Shown: one piece after another, positions 9,782 to 18,275 of the stretch
How positions within the stretch are numbered: the stretch's first letter is position 1
How the letters are laid out: each line of letters begins with the position of its first letter
Assembly (NCBI RefSeq): GCF_018613695.1
Contig: NZ_JAGGPR010000001.1
Span: 62,001 to 126,000, forward strand
Length of the DNA stretch: 64,000 nucleotides
Direction of reading: 5' to 3'
From: Arthrobacter sp. ISL-95
GTDB taxonomy: Bacteria; Actinomycetota; Actinomycetes; Actinomycetales; Micrococcaceae
Made by a program: the position numbers and the translations under genes
The notes under the pieces: generated by a model
The model's database searches: none
Told to the model about the DNA's origin: nothing
Seen by the model: the letters and a program-made list of their open reading frames with translations, nothing else

Positions 9782-10457
9782 CATTATCGCCGCAACACCG
9801 CGTGGGGAGGCGGGGCGCAGGCTCCGGCTGGGCGTGATGGGTGGAACGTTTGATCCCATTCATCACGGCCACCTTGTGGCTGCCAGCGAGGTGGCAGCCC
9901 AGTTCGGCCTTGATGAAGTGGTTTTCGTTCCTACAGGCCAGCCGTGGCAGAAGTCGCACAAGCTGGTCAGCAGGCCTGAGCACCGTTACCTCATGACGGT
10001 CATCGCCACAGCTTCCAATCCAAGGTTCACAGTGAGCCGGGTGGACGTTGATCGTCCCGGGCCGACCTTTACCATCGACACCCTCCGCGATCTCCGTGCT
10101 GAGCGTCCCGAAGCCGACCTTTTCTTCATTACGGGCGCAGACGCCTTGGCTCAGATTCTTTCGTGGAAGGATGTGGACGAGTTGTGGTCTTTGGCCCACT
10201 TCGTCGGCGTCACCCGTCCCGGCCATGAACTTCACGACATGGGCAGGGACGACGTCAGCCTGTTGGAAGTGCCTGCCATGGCGATCTCCTCCACGGATTG
10301 CAGGACCCGCGTGGGCGCAGGGAACCCGGTCTGGTACCTCGTTCCTGACGGGGTAGTGCAGTACATCGCAAAGTATGGACTGTACGCGGCGCCCTCCATC
10401 GCAGCGGATCTGACACCCGCACTGTCCGGATCAGACGACCAAGCACGTACTGAATGA
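9708..10457 (+). CDS. nadD: Nicotinate-nucleotide adenylyltransferase
   Basis: NAD synthesis: adenylates nicotinate mononucleotide. The nucleotidyltransferase motif [15 protein letters not shown] (from about 9831) and the C-terminal [13 protein letters not shown] are clear. The start is unresolved. ATG 9708, or TTG 9696, lies inside the preceding small gene and adds an unusual Thr/Arg-rich leader. GTG 9834 and ATG 9837 would cut off the first beta strand (RLRLGV). No conventional start lies between them. Coupling to the upstream gene, or a non-canonical start near 9783-9830, is possible. Confidence 0.93.
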   Translation: MRLWKSTLIRTASTRTSTPTAKATNIIAATPRGEAGRRLRLGVMGGTFDPIHHGHLVAASEVAAQFGLDEVVFVPTGQPWQKSHKLVSRPEHRYLMTVIATASNPRFTVSRVDVDRPGPTFTIDTLRDLRAERPEADLFFITGADALAQILSWKDVDELWSLAHFVGVTRPGHELHDMGRDDVSLLEVPAMAISSTDCRTRVGAGNPVWYLVPDGVVQYIAKYGLYAAPSIAADLTPALSGSDDQARTE

Positions 10458-10464
10458 GTTTTGA

Positions 10465-11775
10465 ATGAGCAGCCAGGACCAGCGACCCATCCGCAGCAGG
10501 CGTGAGCTTCGGCGTGCCCGGGAAAAGCACCCCGATGAACAGCAAGTGGATACTTCCGCACCGGATGAGGTAGAGAACCCTCCTCACACCGAGCGTCCGA
10601 ACGGCCGCAATCGCCGCGCCGCCGATGCCCCGGTGGACGCCGTGGGACCGGCAGCCCAGGAACGGTCGTCTCAAATCCGCGCTCGGGATCGTGCAGCTCT
10701 GCGCACCATCAAGGAGCTGGCGGACAAAGAAGAGCAGCTCTCCGGCGGGGGACCCCCCACGCGTCGTCAGCTGCGTCTCCAGCAACTTCAGGCCGAAGTT
10801 GCCACCTCCATGAATCCCATTGTTCCCGCGCCCGCGGCTTCAATTGCTGGGACCGCGCCTGCTGTTCGCACGCCGGCAAAGGACAGGCCTCAGCCCGCGG
10901 CCGCCAACAATACTCCCAAGCCCGGGGCAGCCAACAAGACCTCCACTGAGAAGTCTCCAAGCGCTCCTGTGCCCGCAACGGATGGTGCGGGGCGCGGCAA
11001 TGCCCCCGCGGAATCCGAAATGTCCGTGGAGCAGGCGCTTGCAGTTCGGCAATTGATTGCCGCTCAGGTGGAAAACCAGACGGCAAAGCTGGAACATATT
11101 GCCGAGCAGGATCCCTTGGCCGTGGATCCTAATGTTCTTGCTCAGCAGATTGCCTTGGCGGAGCGTGCCGCTGTCCTGAACAAACGTGCTGCTGCCAAGC
11201 AGAAGCTTGCCGAAAAGACCCAAGCTGATTCTGGAAAAGCTGCCTTGGATTCTGGAAAGACGGCGGGCACCGGCAAGAGCACACCGGATTCGGTCAAAAA
11301 CCCTTCGGAATCCGGGGGGAACGGTAAGTCGCCGTCGGCAACTGCCGGTCCGTCCACTGCCAACAACCTCGCGATGGTGACTCCGTTGGAGTTCGTCAAG
11401 GTGCCGGGGATTGAACGTCCTGTCATGAAGCGCCCCACCACGACGTTTGTCCCGCTGGTCACTTCAGCAGGGCCTAAGGTCGAAGCCGGGCAAGCTCCGG
11501 CCAAAAAGTCGGGGCCACGTGGCCGCGCCGGCGTGCTTGCCCGTGCAGAAGCGGTAGCGAAGTCGGCACGGAAACGTCCTGAGCCTGCGGCGGAGGCGTC
11601 CGAGGAAGGGCAGCGTCCTCCCGTTTCGGCCAGCGCAGCGTACGGCCTTGACCCTTTGGACGCCAACACTGCGGGTCTGGCCCGCGCGCAACGTAACAGG
11701 TTGCTGCAGTTCGGCGTCCTGGCGTTGGGCATCGTGGCCCTCATCGTCGGCATCATTATGATCACCAGCGGCTAA
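10465..11775 (+). CDS. Ala/Pro-rich protein with C-terminal membrane anchor, unknown function
   Basis: A 436-residue protein of unknown function. Its N-terminus is Arg-rich (RPIRSRRELRRAREKH). A long low-complexity, disordered-looking region rich in Ala, Pro, Lys and Ser follows, with a helical stretch (about residues 190-255) full of Ala/Glu/Gln. It ends in one hydrophobic helix (QFGVLALGIVALIVGIIMI), so it is probably tail-anchored with the bulk in the cytoplasm. It lies 7 nt after nadD and before rsfS, a position that suggests a conserved cell-envelope or division accessory role, but nothing in the sequence proves it. Confidence 0.8.
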   Translation: MSSQDQRPIRSRRELRRAREKHPDEQQVDTSAPDEVENPPHTERPNGRNRRAADAPVDAVGPAAQERSSQIRARDRAALRTIKELADKEEQLSGGGPPTRRQLRLQQLQAEVATSMNPIVPAPAASIAGTAPAVRTPAKDRPQPAAANNTPKPGAANKTSTEKSPSAPVPATDGAGRGNAPAESEMSVEQALAVRQLIAAQVENQTAKLEHIAEQDPLAVDPNVLAQQIALAERAAVLNKRAAAKQKLAEKTQADSGKAALDSGKTAGTGKSTPDSVKNPSESGGNGKSPSATAGPSTANNLAMVTPLEFVKVPGIERPVMKRPTTTFVPLVTSAGPKVEAGQAPAKKSGPRGRAGVLARAEAVAKSARKRPEPAAEASEEGQRPPVSASAAYGLDPLDANTAGLARAQRNRLLQFGVLALGIVALIVGIIMITSG

Positions 11776-11853
11776 TTCTGCTGAACCCTGAATTGCGTTG
11801 AAAAAAATGGCTCACGCCAAACATAGGCCACTGGCCACAACAAGGAGTACCCC

Positions 11854-12258
11854 GTGTCTGCACATGAACAATCCATCACCCTCGCCCGTCACGCCGCGCG
11901 TGCCGCCGCAGAGAAGCTTGCCGAGGACATTGTTGCCTTGGACGTCAGCGAGCGTTTGGCGCTCACTGATGTCTTCCTGATTGCATCGGCTCCCACCGAG
12001 CGTCAGGTCAACGCCATTGTTGACGGTATTGAGGAAGAACTGATGAAGCAGGACCTTCGTCCTGTCCGCCGCGAAGGACGATCGGAGGGCCGCTGGGTTC
12101 TCTTGGACTATGCGGACATCGTGATCCACGTCCAGCATTCCGAGGATCGCGTGTTCTATGCTCTGGAGCGTCTCTGGAAGGACTGCCCTGTGGTGGACCT
12201 GGAACTGGGCGATGACGCTTCTGCCAAGGCTGTTTCCGTGGAGGATTCGGAGCACTAG
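11854..12258 (+). CDS. rsfS: Ribosomal silencing factor RsfS (Iojap family)
   Basis: Binds ribosomal protein L14 and blocks subunit joining under poor nutrition. It has 134 aa, with the family core VALDVSERLALTDVFLIAS, the RREGRSEGRWVLLDYADIVIH block, and FYALERLWKD near the end. GTG 11854 follows AAGGAG at the right distance. The order nadD - membrane protein - rsfS is the usual actinobacterial context. A short acidic tail extends past the domain. Confidence 0.95.
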   Translation: MSAHEQSITLARHAARAAAEKLAEDIVALDVSERLALTDVFLIASAPTERQVNAIVDGIEEELMKQDLRPVRREGRSEGRWVLLDYADIVIHVQHSEDRVFYALERLWKDCPVVDLELGDDASAKAVSVEDSEH

Positions 12259-12374
12259 GGACAGCGCTCAGCCGAAATATGTCTGATTTGGAATTTTCGG
12301 AAACGCTGTTCTAAGATATTTGAGTTGCTTCGGCGCGGGTAGCCGAAAAGCTGAACGCGAAGCAGCAAGAATAT

Positions 12375-12450
12375 GGGGCTGTGGCGCAGCTGGTAGCGCA
12401 CCTGCATGGCATGCAGGGGGTCAGGGGTTCGAGTCCCCTCAGCTCCACCA
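12375..12450 (+). tRNA. tRNA-Ala (anticodon GGC), CCA encoded
   Basis: Full cloverleaf: acceptor GGGGCTG/CAGCTCC, anticodon stem CCTGC/GCAGG around the loop ATGGCAT (anticodon GGC, decodes GCC), and T arm AGGGG-TTCGAGT-CCCCT. The discriminator base is A at 12447, and CCA is encoded at 12448-12450. The first 73 nt are identical to the second copy at 13533-13605. Confidence 0.97.
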
Positions 12451-12458
12451 ACGAGGTT

Positions 12459-12500
12459 CTGTCTTCTTCATGAATCATATGAAGAGGGCAGGGCCTTTTT
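12459..12500 (+). terminator. Terminator after the first tRNA-Ala
   Basis: A 13-bp stem (12459-12471 with 12479-12491, two G-U pairs) and a 7-nt loop are followed by GGCCTTTTT. It ends transcription before the convergent regulator gene. Confidence 0.7.
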
Positions 12501-12556
12501 CGTTCCGGAAAATCTGCCGGGGCTTCTTGCCGGACAATCTCTCCGCTGAACTTTGG

Positions 12557-13147
12557 CTAGCTCGTTGATGTGGGGCACAACGCCGGCAACATGAACTCCC
12601 ACATCTGTTCGATCCTTAACAGCACGTCTTCGCGTGATGCAAGGACGTCGGAAACCATCTGAACTCCGGTGAAGGACGCAACCAGGTATCTGGCAAAGGC
12701 CGCGGCATCCAGGTTGGCTCGAACGGTGCCATCTGCGGCTGCCTGCCGCAGCAGTTCCTCTGCTGTATTGATCCAGTCCAGGTAAGGGCCTGAGACATCA
12801 GCGTCGAAGGCGGAGGCTTCAAAAGTGAGCCGGATGCCTGCTTGAACCACTGGTTCGTCCAGAAGTTGTTGCCCGAACATCCTGCATAGCTCTATGAGCC
12901 TTTCCAAGGCGGGGGCATCCGAGGATGCTATGTCAGCCCCCGCCGCCAAGACGATGGCGTGCTGTTCCTCGATGACAGCCAACGCCAGCTCCCGTTTTGA
13001 GGTGAAGTGGAAGTACAGCGCACCCTTGGTGACGCCTGCGCGCTTGGTGATATCGGTCAAGCTGGCGTTCCCGTAGCCGACTTCCGCGAAAACCCGGGCG
13101 GCGCCTTCGATGACGGACAGCCGGGTGTCTTTCGCACGTTGTTGCAT
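12557..13147 (-). CDS. TetR-family regulator resembling gamma-butyrolactone receptors (ArpA/ScbR type)
   Basis: DNA-binding repressor of about 196 aa. The N-terminal HTH reads DITKRAGVTKGALYFHFTSK, almost the ArpA/ScbR form (RAKVTKGALYFHFASK in ArpA, as I recall). The ligand domain keeps further receptor-type signatures: AGIRLTFE and VASFTGVQMVSD, and a conserved Trp in QMWEFMLPAL near the C-terminus. The start is placed at ATG 13145-13147; a longer in-frame reading adds a poorly conserved 25-residue extension. It sits alone between two identical tRNA-Ala genes. An ARE-like palindrome lies about 100 bp upstream, so autoregulation is likely. No AfsA-type signal synthase is in the window. A non-butyrolactone ligand remains possible. 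Confidence 0.85.
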   Translation of the reverse strand: MQQRAKDTRLSVIEGAARVFAEVGYGNASLTDITKRAGVTKGALYFHFTSKRELALAVIEEQHAIVLAAGADIASSDAPALERLIELCRMFGQQLLDEPVVQAGIRLTFEASAFDADVSGPYLDWINTAEELLRQAAADGTVRANLDAAAFARYLVASFTGVQMVSDVLASREDVLLRIEQMWEFMLPALCPTSTS

Positions 13148-13249
13148 CTGTAGTGGGTGGCCTCTCAGGTGGGTCAGGAGACGGAGGGGCGGGCCGCCGT
13201 CGAGACTCCCCAACGCTACCACCGGCGGCTTGGCGGGTCACGTAGTGTA

Positions 13250-13267
13250 AAACCGACTGAACGGTTT
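13250..13267. promoter_or_regulatory. ARE-like operator upstream of the GBL-receptor-like gene
   Basis: AAACCGACTGAACGGTTT is a 6-bp inverted repeat (AAACCG/CGGTTT) with a 6-nt spacer. It agrees with the autoregulatory-element palindrome bound by ArpA/ScbR proteins (AWACYGACYRGTCGGTWT in my recollection) at all but two central bases. It lies 103-120 bp upstream of the regulator's start codon. The rest of the 385-base interval 13148-13532 holds no gene that I can support. Confidence 0.55.
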
Positions 13268-13532
13268 GGTTTTGTTGGAAAGAAATTCTAGACTTCAGGG
13301 GGAGTCACGGCACTTTTGGGTGGCTCCGGCGCAGCTGGTTTTGGGGGGAGGTGCGGGGGAGTAATCCAACGCACCTCGGCTGCGGTTAGCCGCGGCAGGG
13401 CAGTCGGGCGGGGTGATGCAGCTCATGTTCCTGCGATTTTGCTTCTCACGTGAATGTGGTTAGTATTGACGAGTTGCTTCGACGGGAAGAGAAATCAAAC
13501 CTCATGAAGGCAATGTACTTGCAGTAAAATCC

Positions 13533-13605
13533 GGGGCTGTGGCGCAGCTGGTAGCGCACCTGCATGGCATGCAGGGGGTCAGGGGTTCGAGTCCCCTCAG
13601 CTCCA
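13533..13605 (+). tRNA. tRNA-Ala (anticodon GGC), second copy, CCA not encoded
   Basis: It is identical over 73 nt to the copy at 12375-12447, but the following bases are CTT, so CCA must be added enzymatically. Both copies share the 11-mer GAGTTGCTTCG upstream (12322 and 13471), at slightly different distances (53 and 62 nt). That is compatible with a common ancestral promoter region. Confidence 0.97.
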
Positions 13606-13612
13606 CTTCGGT

Positions 13613-13646
13613 AAAAAGACCCCGCTCACTGAGCGGGGTCTTTTTT
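13613..13646 (+). terminator. Intrinsic terminator of the second tRNA-Ala
   Basis: GACCCCGCTC (13618-13627) pairs with GAGCGGGGTC (13631-13640) around ACT. It is flanked by AAAAA and TTTTTT, so it can also serve the convergent cupin gene on the other strand. Confidence 0.95.
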
Positions 13647-13669
13647 GTTTGATTCGCGGGCGCTTCTGA

Positions 13670-14047
13670 CTATCCAGCGGGGCGCGCGAATTCTGCACCG
13701 CTGACAAACTCGACGCCTTGGAAGGGCTGGTCGCCCACCACGTGGGCGTTGTGACCCGGCGGGATGGAATAGGAATCGCCGGCTGAAATACTGATTTTGC
13801 CGCCGTCGTTGGTTTCTACTTCCAAGTTGCCGGAAACGCAGAATCCCACGTGGCTTAACTCGCAGGAGTCAGTGCCAACTACCGGTTTTACGCAGTCGGC
13901 CCAGGTCCAGCCTGGTTCAAAGGTCATGCGGCCGATTGTGTATTCTCCCACGGTGACGAGGTCCAGCACCGTCTTGTCGGGGCGTCTCGTTTCGTCCGGG
14001 GAGTTGTGGGACTTTACTTCAAGGTTCGTGACAACATTGACACTCAT
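13670..14047 (-). CDS. Cupin-domain protein
   Basis: A 125-aa single-cupin protein. The conserved barrel motifs appear as HVGFCVSGNLEVETNDGG and IPPGHNAHVVGDQPFQGVEF. The histidines could bind a metal, though the first cupin motif lacks the full HxH...E...H set (SHVGF only). The substrate is unknown. Transcription converges with the tRNA terminator, and the intergenic region 14048-14223 separates it from a divergent methyltransferase gene. Confidence 0.85.
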   Translation of the reverse strand: MSVNVVTNLEVKSHNSPDETRRPDKTVLDLVTVGEYTIGRMTFEPGWTWADCVKPVVGTDSCELSHVGFCVSGNLEVETNDGGKISISAGDSYSIPPGHNAHVVGDQPFQGVEFVSGAEFARPAG

Positions 14048-14223
14048 GGCTTCTCACAGAGGGAGGGGAGCTTGATGATAGGTGGATCCCGGTGCCTGGC
14101 TCCAGGGGTCGCCGTGACCTATGCCTGCCACCGTTGGGGGCTCTCGCCAACCAAAGGCGTCGCAGGTGTTTGCGTCGTGCAAGCACTAGGTTCCTCCCAA
14201 GCCACCCTAAAGTCGAGACAGTT

Positions 14224-15378
14224 ATGCATGAAAGCGAGAACCGCACCGTGACGGCAGTGGATGTTGAAGCGCTCTTGGTTAGCTTGAGCAGGCTACCTGA
14301 CGTCGAAGCGGACAATCTGCAGGCATTTGATGCCACAGACAGGCTCCTGCTGGAAACGGCTGCAGATTTGCTTGGACCCGACACCAAAGTGGTTGTCATT
14401 GGCGACCGTTATGGCGCCCTGACCTTGGGCGCTTTGGCTGGGCTCGGCGTCGGGCATGTACGCGTCAACCAGGACCTTTTCACAGGGAGGCTGGCACTGA
14501 AAAACAACGCCGCTCCGGCCGGCTTGGAGGGTCGCTTCACCGAGCACCAACTGGGCCTGGATTTGCTGGACGGCGCCGGCGTGTTACTTCTGCAATTGCC
14601 CAAGTCGCTGGCTGAGTTGGAGGAAATCGCCGACGCCGTTGCCAGGTTTGCGGCCCCGCATGCCGTCCTGCTTGCCGGGGGTCGCGTCAAGCACATGACC
14701 CTTGGCATGAACGCAGTGCTGGAACGGTACTTCTCATCCGTCCAGCCTCAACTGGCCCGGCAGAAGTCCCGGGTACTGGTGGCGCGGGATCCCAAAGCGA
14801 CGTCCACTGAGCTCCCCTTTCCGGTGGTGGAGTCCCTGCCGGAATTGGGTATCACGGTCTGTGCCCATGGGGCTGCGTTCTCCGGCGCCCGCCTGGATAT
14901 AGGTACGCGCTATTTGCTGACGTTCATGGACCGCATGCCGGCCGCCCGGCAGGCTGTGGACCTCGGCTGCGGAACCGGTATTCTCGCCACGATGTACGCA
15001 CTTCGCCACCTGGACGCCCGCGTGGTGGCCACCGACCAATCCGCAGCAGCCGTCGCTTCAGCCAAGGCCACGGCGAGGGCGAACGGGCTGGGTGAGAGAG
15101 TGGAAGTGATTCACGATGACGCCATGTCCACCCTGGAGCCGGGCAGCGCCGACCTTATCCTTTTGAACCCGCCGTTCCACCTGGGCGCAAGCGTGCACGC
15201 GGGCGCTGCGCTGAAGATGTTTCAGGCTGCTGCGCGGGTCCTGGCCCCTGGTGGAGAGCTGTGGACTGTTTACAACAGCCACTTGCAGTACCGGAGTGCC
15301 CTTGAACGGCACATTGGACCGACGGTGGAGGAAGGGCGAAATCCGAAATTCACGGTCACCCGCAGCCGGAAGTCCTGA
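14224..15378 (+). CDS. Class I SAM methyltransferase, RsmC/RlmG-like
   Basis: Predicted rRNA guanine-N2 methyltransferase, 384 aa. The N-terminal half is a degenerate, non-catalytic methyltransferase-like domain. The C-terminal half has motif I AVDLGCGTGIL, motif II VVATDQSAAAVASA and catalytic motif IV LLNPPFHLG (NPPF is typical of N2-guanine enzymes). The two-domain design matches RlmG (23S m2G1835) and RsmC (16S m2G1207); I cannot separate the two. ATG 14224 (MHESENRT) is preferred over an in-frame start at 14092, whose extra 44 residues are Arg-rich and not family-like. Confidence 0.85.
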   Translation: MHESENRTVTAVDVEALLVSLSRLPDVEADNLQAFDATDRLLLETAADLLGPDTKVVVIGDRYGALTLGALAGLGVGHVRVNQDLFTGRLALKNNAAPAGLEGRFTEHQLGLDLLDGAGVLLLQLPKSLAELEEIADAVARFAAPHAVLLAGGRVKHMTLGMNAVLERYFSSVQPQLARQKSRVLVARDPKATSTELPFPVVESLPELGITVCAHGAAFSGARLDIGTRYLLTFMDRMPAARQAVDLGCGTGILATMYALRHLDARVVATDQSAAAVASAKATARANGLGERVEVIHDDAMSTLEPGSADLILLNPPFHLGASVHAGAALKMFQAAARVLAPGGELWTVYNSHLQYRSALERHIGPTVEEGRNPKFTVTRSRKS

Positions 15379-15549
15379 GTCGGGCCCATCAAGGAGCTTC
15401 GAAAGGGCGGTCGCCCGCAATTCAGCGGCATCGTTACCAAGCCCTGATGCCGGTGTCAGCGTGTGCTCATACCCGTAACGGCGGCGGTATCGTACGATTC
15501 AGACAAAGACCAACTTTGACGAACTTCATCCCAATGACGAGGGGCATCA

Positions 15550-16800
15550 GTGACTGAGATCCGGCAGCCGACACCGAGGCGCGGAACCAACCTTCCCCGC
15601 ATGGGGGACTTTAATCTAACCGTCATTCTGGAGGCGATCCGCCGATCATCGGGTGGCCTCAGCCGCGTTGAGTTGGCCCGGATCGTGGGACTTTCCCCGC
15701 AGACGATTTCCAATATTTCCAGGCGCTTGCTGGATCAGCAGTTGATTGTGGAGGCCGGCAAGGAAGGCTCAGGGCCTGGCAAGCCCAGGACCATCCTGCG
15801 CCTGAACCCGGCAGGCATGTACGCTGTGGGCGTCCATCTGGACCCGGCTGTCATCACCTTTGTTGTTCTGGACTTGCTGGGTGACGTCGTTAAGCATTCC
15901 CGGATGGCCACCCCTGGTGGCGATCCTGCCGGGGTGATCACCAGCATTGCCCAACAGATCAATATCCTCATTGAGGAATCAGGGGTGGACGCGTCCAAAA
16001 TCGCCGGACTGGGCGTTGCCGTCCCCGGTCCGATCGACCTCGACGAAGGTTCCGTGGTGGAACCGCCGCTGCTGACGCGATGGAACCGTGTGCGCATCAG
16101 GGAGGCACTGGCCGAGGCCACAGGCATGGAAACGCTGGTGGACAAGGACGTGACCAGTGCTGCTGTGGCGGAAACGTGGGCTGGCGGTGCCAGCGGAGCC
16201 GGCAGCTTTGTGTTCATGTACATGGGAACCGGCATCGGCTGCGGCATTGTGCTCAATGACGAAGTAGTGCGCGGAACCTCGGGCAATGCCGGCGAAATCG
16301 GCCACATCGTGGTGGACCCCAACGGTCCCGAGTGTGATTGTGGATTGCATGGCTGCGTGAAGTCTTCCTGTATCCCGCAGGTGCTGGTGGCCGAGGCCGA
16401 AGCCGCTGGTGTGCTGGAAGGACACCGTGCCGGGGCGGACGGCCCCGAAGTCCAGGAACGGTATGCCCAGTTGTGCGACGCAGCCGACGCCGGTGACAGC
16501 AAGGCAATAGCCATCCTGGACAAGTCCGCAACCCTGGTGGCGCGCGCCGTTTCCGTAGTGACCAACACCCTGGACGTGGAGCGCGTCGTATTCGGTGGTC
16601 CGTTCTGGGGGCGGATGTCGCCCTACTTCATGGAACGCGTTCCGGAATTGTTGGACAAAAACAACGCAGCCCGCATGATCCACGATCTCGAAGTTGTGGG
16701 TTCCGGCGTAGGCGAAGACGTTGGGGCCATTGGTGCAGCCTGCTTGGTTTTGGAGCACATGCTGGCACCACGGGCGCAAAGGCTCCTGCTGGAAGGCTAG
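15550..16800 (+). CDS. ROK-family transcriptional regulator
   Basis: Sugar-responsive repressor, 416 aa. A winged HTH (about residues 20-80, SRVELARIVGLSPQTISNIS) is followed by a ROK sugar-kinase-like domain: GLGVAVPGPID, DVTSAAVAETWAG, GTGIGCGIV and GEIGHIVVDP. The zinc motif is CDCGLHGCVKSSC, with Lys where the usual Glu stands after the last motif cysteine. The gene is followed after about 100 bp by an ABC sugar importer, the likely target. GTG 15550 follows GACGAGGGGC. A perfect 10-bp palindrome ATCGTACGAT lies upstream at about 15488 and may be part of an operator. Confidence 0.92.
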   Translation: MTEIRQPTPRRGTNLPRMGDFNLTVILEAIRRSSGGLSRVELARIVGLSPQTISNISRRLLDQQLIVEAGKEGSGPGKPRTILRLNPAGMYAVGVHLDPAVITFVVLDLLGDVVKHSRMATPGGDPAGVITSIAQQINILIEESGVDASKIAGLGVAVPGPIDLDEGSVVEPPLLTRWNRVRIREALAEATGMETLVDKDVTSAAVAETWAGGASGAGSFVFMYMGTGIGCGIVLNDEVVRGTSGNAGEIGHIVVDPNGPECDCGLHGCVKSSCIPQVLVAEAEAAGVLEGHRAGADGPEVQERYAQLCDAADAGDSKAIAILDKSATLVARAVSVVTNTLDVERVVFGGPFWGRMSPYFMERVPELLDKNNAARMIHDLEVVGSGVGEDVGAIGAACLVLEHMLAPRAQRLLLEG

Positions 16801-16901
16801 CTCGAGGCAGGACAACTGAATATCCGCAAGGCTCGGCCACGTCGCAGGTGTGTCACGGTGAAGCATGGGGGCTGTAGCCAACTTCGAGTGAATGGAGCAC
16901 C

Positions 16902-18275
16902 ATGCGCCGCCCAGTGATTAAAGCACCGGTGAAGTTCGCCGCCGCCCTTGTTTCCGTCGCTGCTGTCCTTGCGGCAGCGACGTCGTGTTCGCCTACGCCT
17001 GAGGCTGCGGTGAGCAAGACCCTGAAGATCGTGTACCAGAAGACCGATTCGTTCACGGCCTTGGATGCCGTGATGCAGGACGCCAAGAAGGAATTCGAAG
17101 CTTCCAACACCGGCGTCACAGTGGACCTACAGCCCATCCAGGCCAATGACGACGATTACGGTACCAAACTGGCCCTCGCTCAGCGGTCAAGTGACACGGC
17201 ACCGGACGTCTTCTATGAGGACACTTTCAAGGTGCGTTCCGACGTCGACGCCGGTTACTTGCTCAAGTTGGACGGTTACCTTGAGAAGTGGGATGAGTGG
17301 TCGGCGTTCAACGAAGCGGCCAAGGAGGCTGGCCGCGCGGACGACGGCGGTATTTACGCGGTTCCGCTGGGCACCGATACCCGGGCAATCTGGTACAACA
17401 AGACCGTCCTGCAGAAGGCTGGAATTCCGGTGCCGTGGCAGCCGAAAACCTGGGACGAGATCCTGACGGCTGCCCGCGCCATGAAGGCTGCGGATCCCAA
17501 TGTCATCCCTTTCAACATGTATGCAGGTAAAGGGACAGGCGAAGGCACGGTCATGCAGAGCTTTTATGAGCTGCTGTATGGCACTGACAGCAGCTTGTAT
17601 GACGCGGATGAAAAGAAATGGGTAGTGGGGTCCCAGGGGTTCACGGATTCCCTGGCTTTCCTGAAGACCCTTTATGACGAGAAGCTTGCCGTGAGTCCTG
17701 CCGAAGCCTTGGACGCCAACGTCTGGAAGAAGGTTTTTGGCGAGTGGTTCCCGCAAGGAAAACTTGGCGCAACCGTGGAGGGATCCTACACGCCGTCGTT
17801 CTGGCAGAAGGGCGGCGCCTACGAGTGGGCCGGCTACGAGCAGGATATGGGCGTTGCGATGTTCCCCACCCAGAAGGGACAAGATCCCGGCGGCGTGAGC
17901 ATGTCCGGCGGTTGGACGCTGGCTGTGGGGGCGAAGAGCAAGAACCCTGAGCTCGCCTTCAGCTTCCTCACCACGGCCTTGAACAAAAAGAATGCGCTTG
18001 CCTACGACATCAATAATTCCCAGATCGCGGTGCGAACGGACGTGGCATCGGAGCCTGAGTACTTGGCGGCCAACCCGTTTGTGAAGGACGTTTCAGACTT
18101 GGTGAAAGTGACGCATTACCGGCCCGCGACTGCTGATTACCCCAGGATTTCCACGGCTGTCCAGGTAGCTACAGAGTCCGTCATTACCGGTAAACAGGGT
18201 CCTGAGGAAGCAGCGGCTGAGTACGATGCCACCGTCCGTAAGTTGGTAGGTGAGGACAAGGTCCTGGAGAAATGA
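16902..18275 (+). CDS. Sugar ABC transporter substrate-binding lipoprotein
   Basis: Family 1 extracellular solute-binding protein, 457 aa. The signal peptide ends in the lipobox AATSC, placing the lipidated Cys at residue 29. The mature protein shows the sugar-binding layout, including IYAVPLGTDTRAIWYNKTVL and GVSMSGGWTLAVGAKSKNPE. It probably delivers an oligo- or monosaccharide to the two permeases downstream; the exact sugar cannot be read from the sequence. The stop overlaps the next gene by 4 bp. Confidence 0.95.
   Translation: MRRPVIKAPVKFAAALVSVAAVLAAATSCSPTPEAAVSKTLKIVYQKTDSFTALDAVMQDAKKEFEASNTGVTVDLQPIQANDDDYGTKLALAQRSSDTAPDVFYEDTFKVRSDVDAGYLLKLDGYLEKWDEWSAFNEAAKEAGRADDGGIYAVPLGTDTRAIWYNKTVLQKAGIPVPWQPKTWDEILTAARAMKAADPNVIPFNMYAGKGTGEGTVMQSFYELLYGTDSSLYDADEKKWVVGSQGFTDSLAFLKTLYDEKLAVSPAEALDANVWKKVFGEWFPQGKLGATVEGSYTPSFWQKGGAYEWAGYEQDMGVAMFPTQKGQDPGGVSMSGGWTLAVGAKSKNPELAFSFLTTALNKKNALAYDINNSQIAVRTDVASEPEYLAANPFVKDVSDLVKVTHYRPATADYPRISTAVQVATESVITGKQGPEEAAAEYDATVRKLVGEDKVLEK

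Noticed and set aside
12320..12568. Short frame running through tRNA-Ala
   Set aside because: It overlaps the tRNA and terminator; no ribosome site and no resemblance to a protein family.
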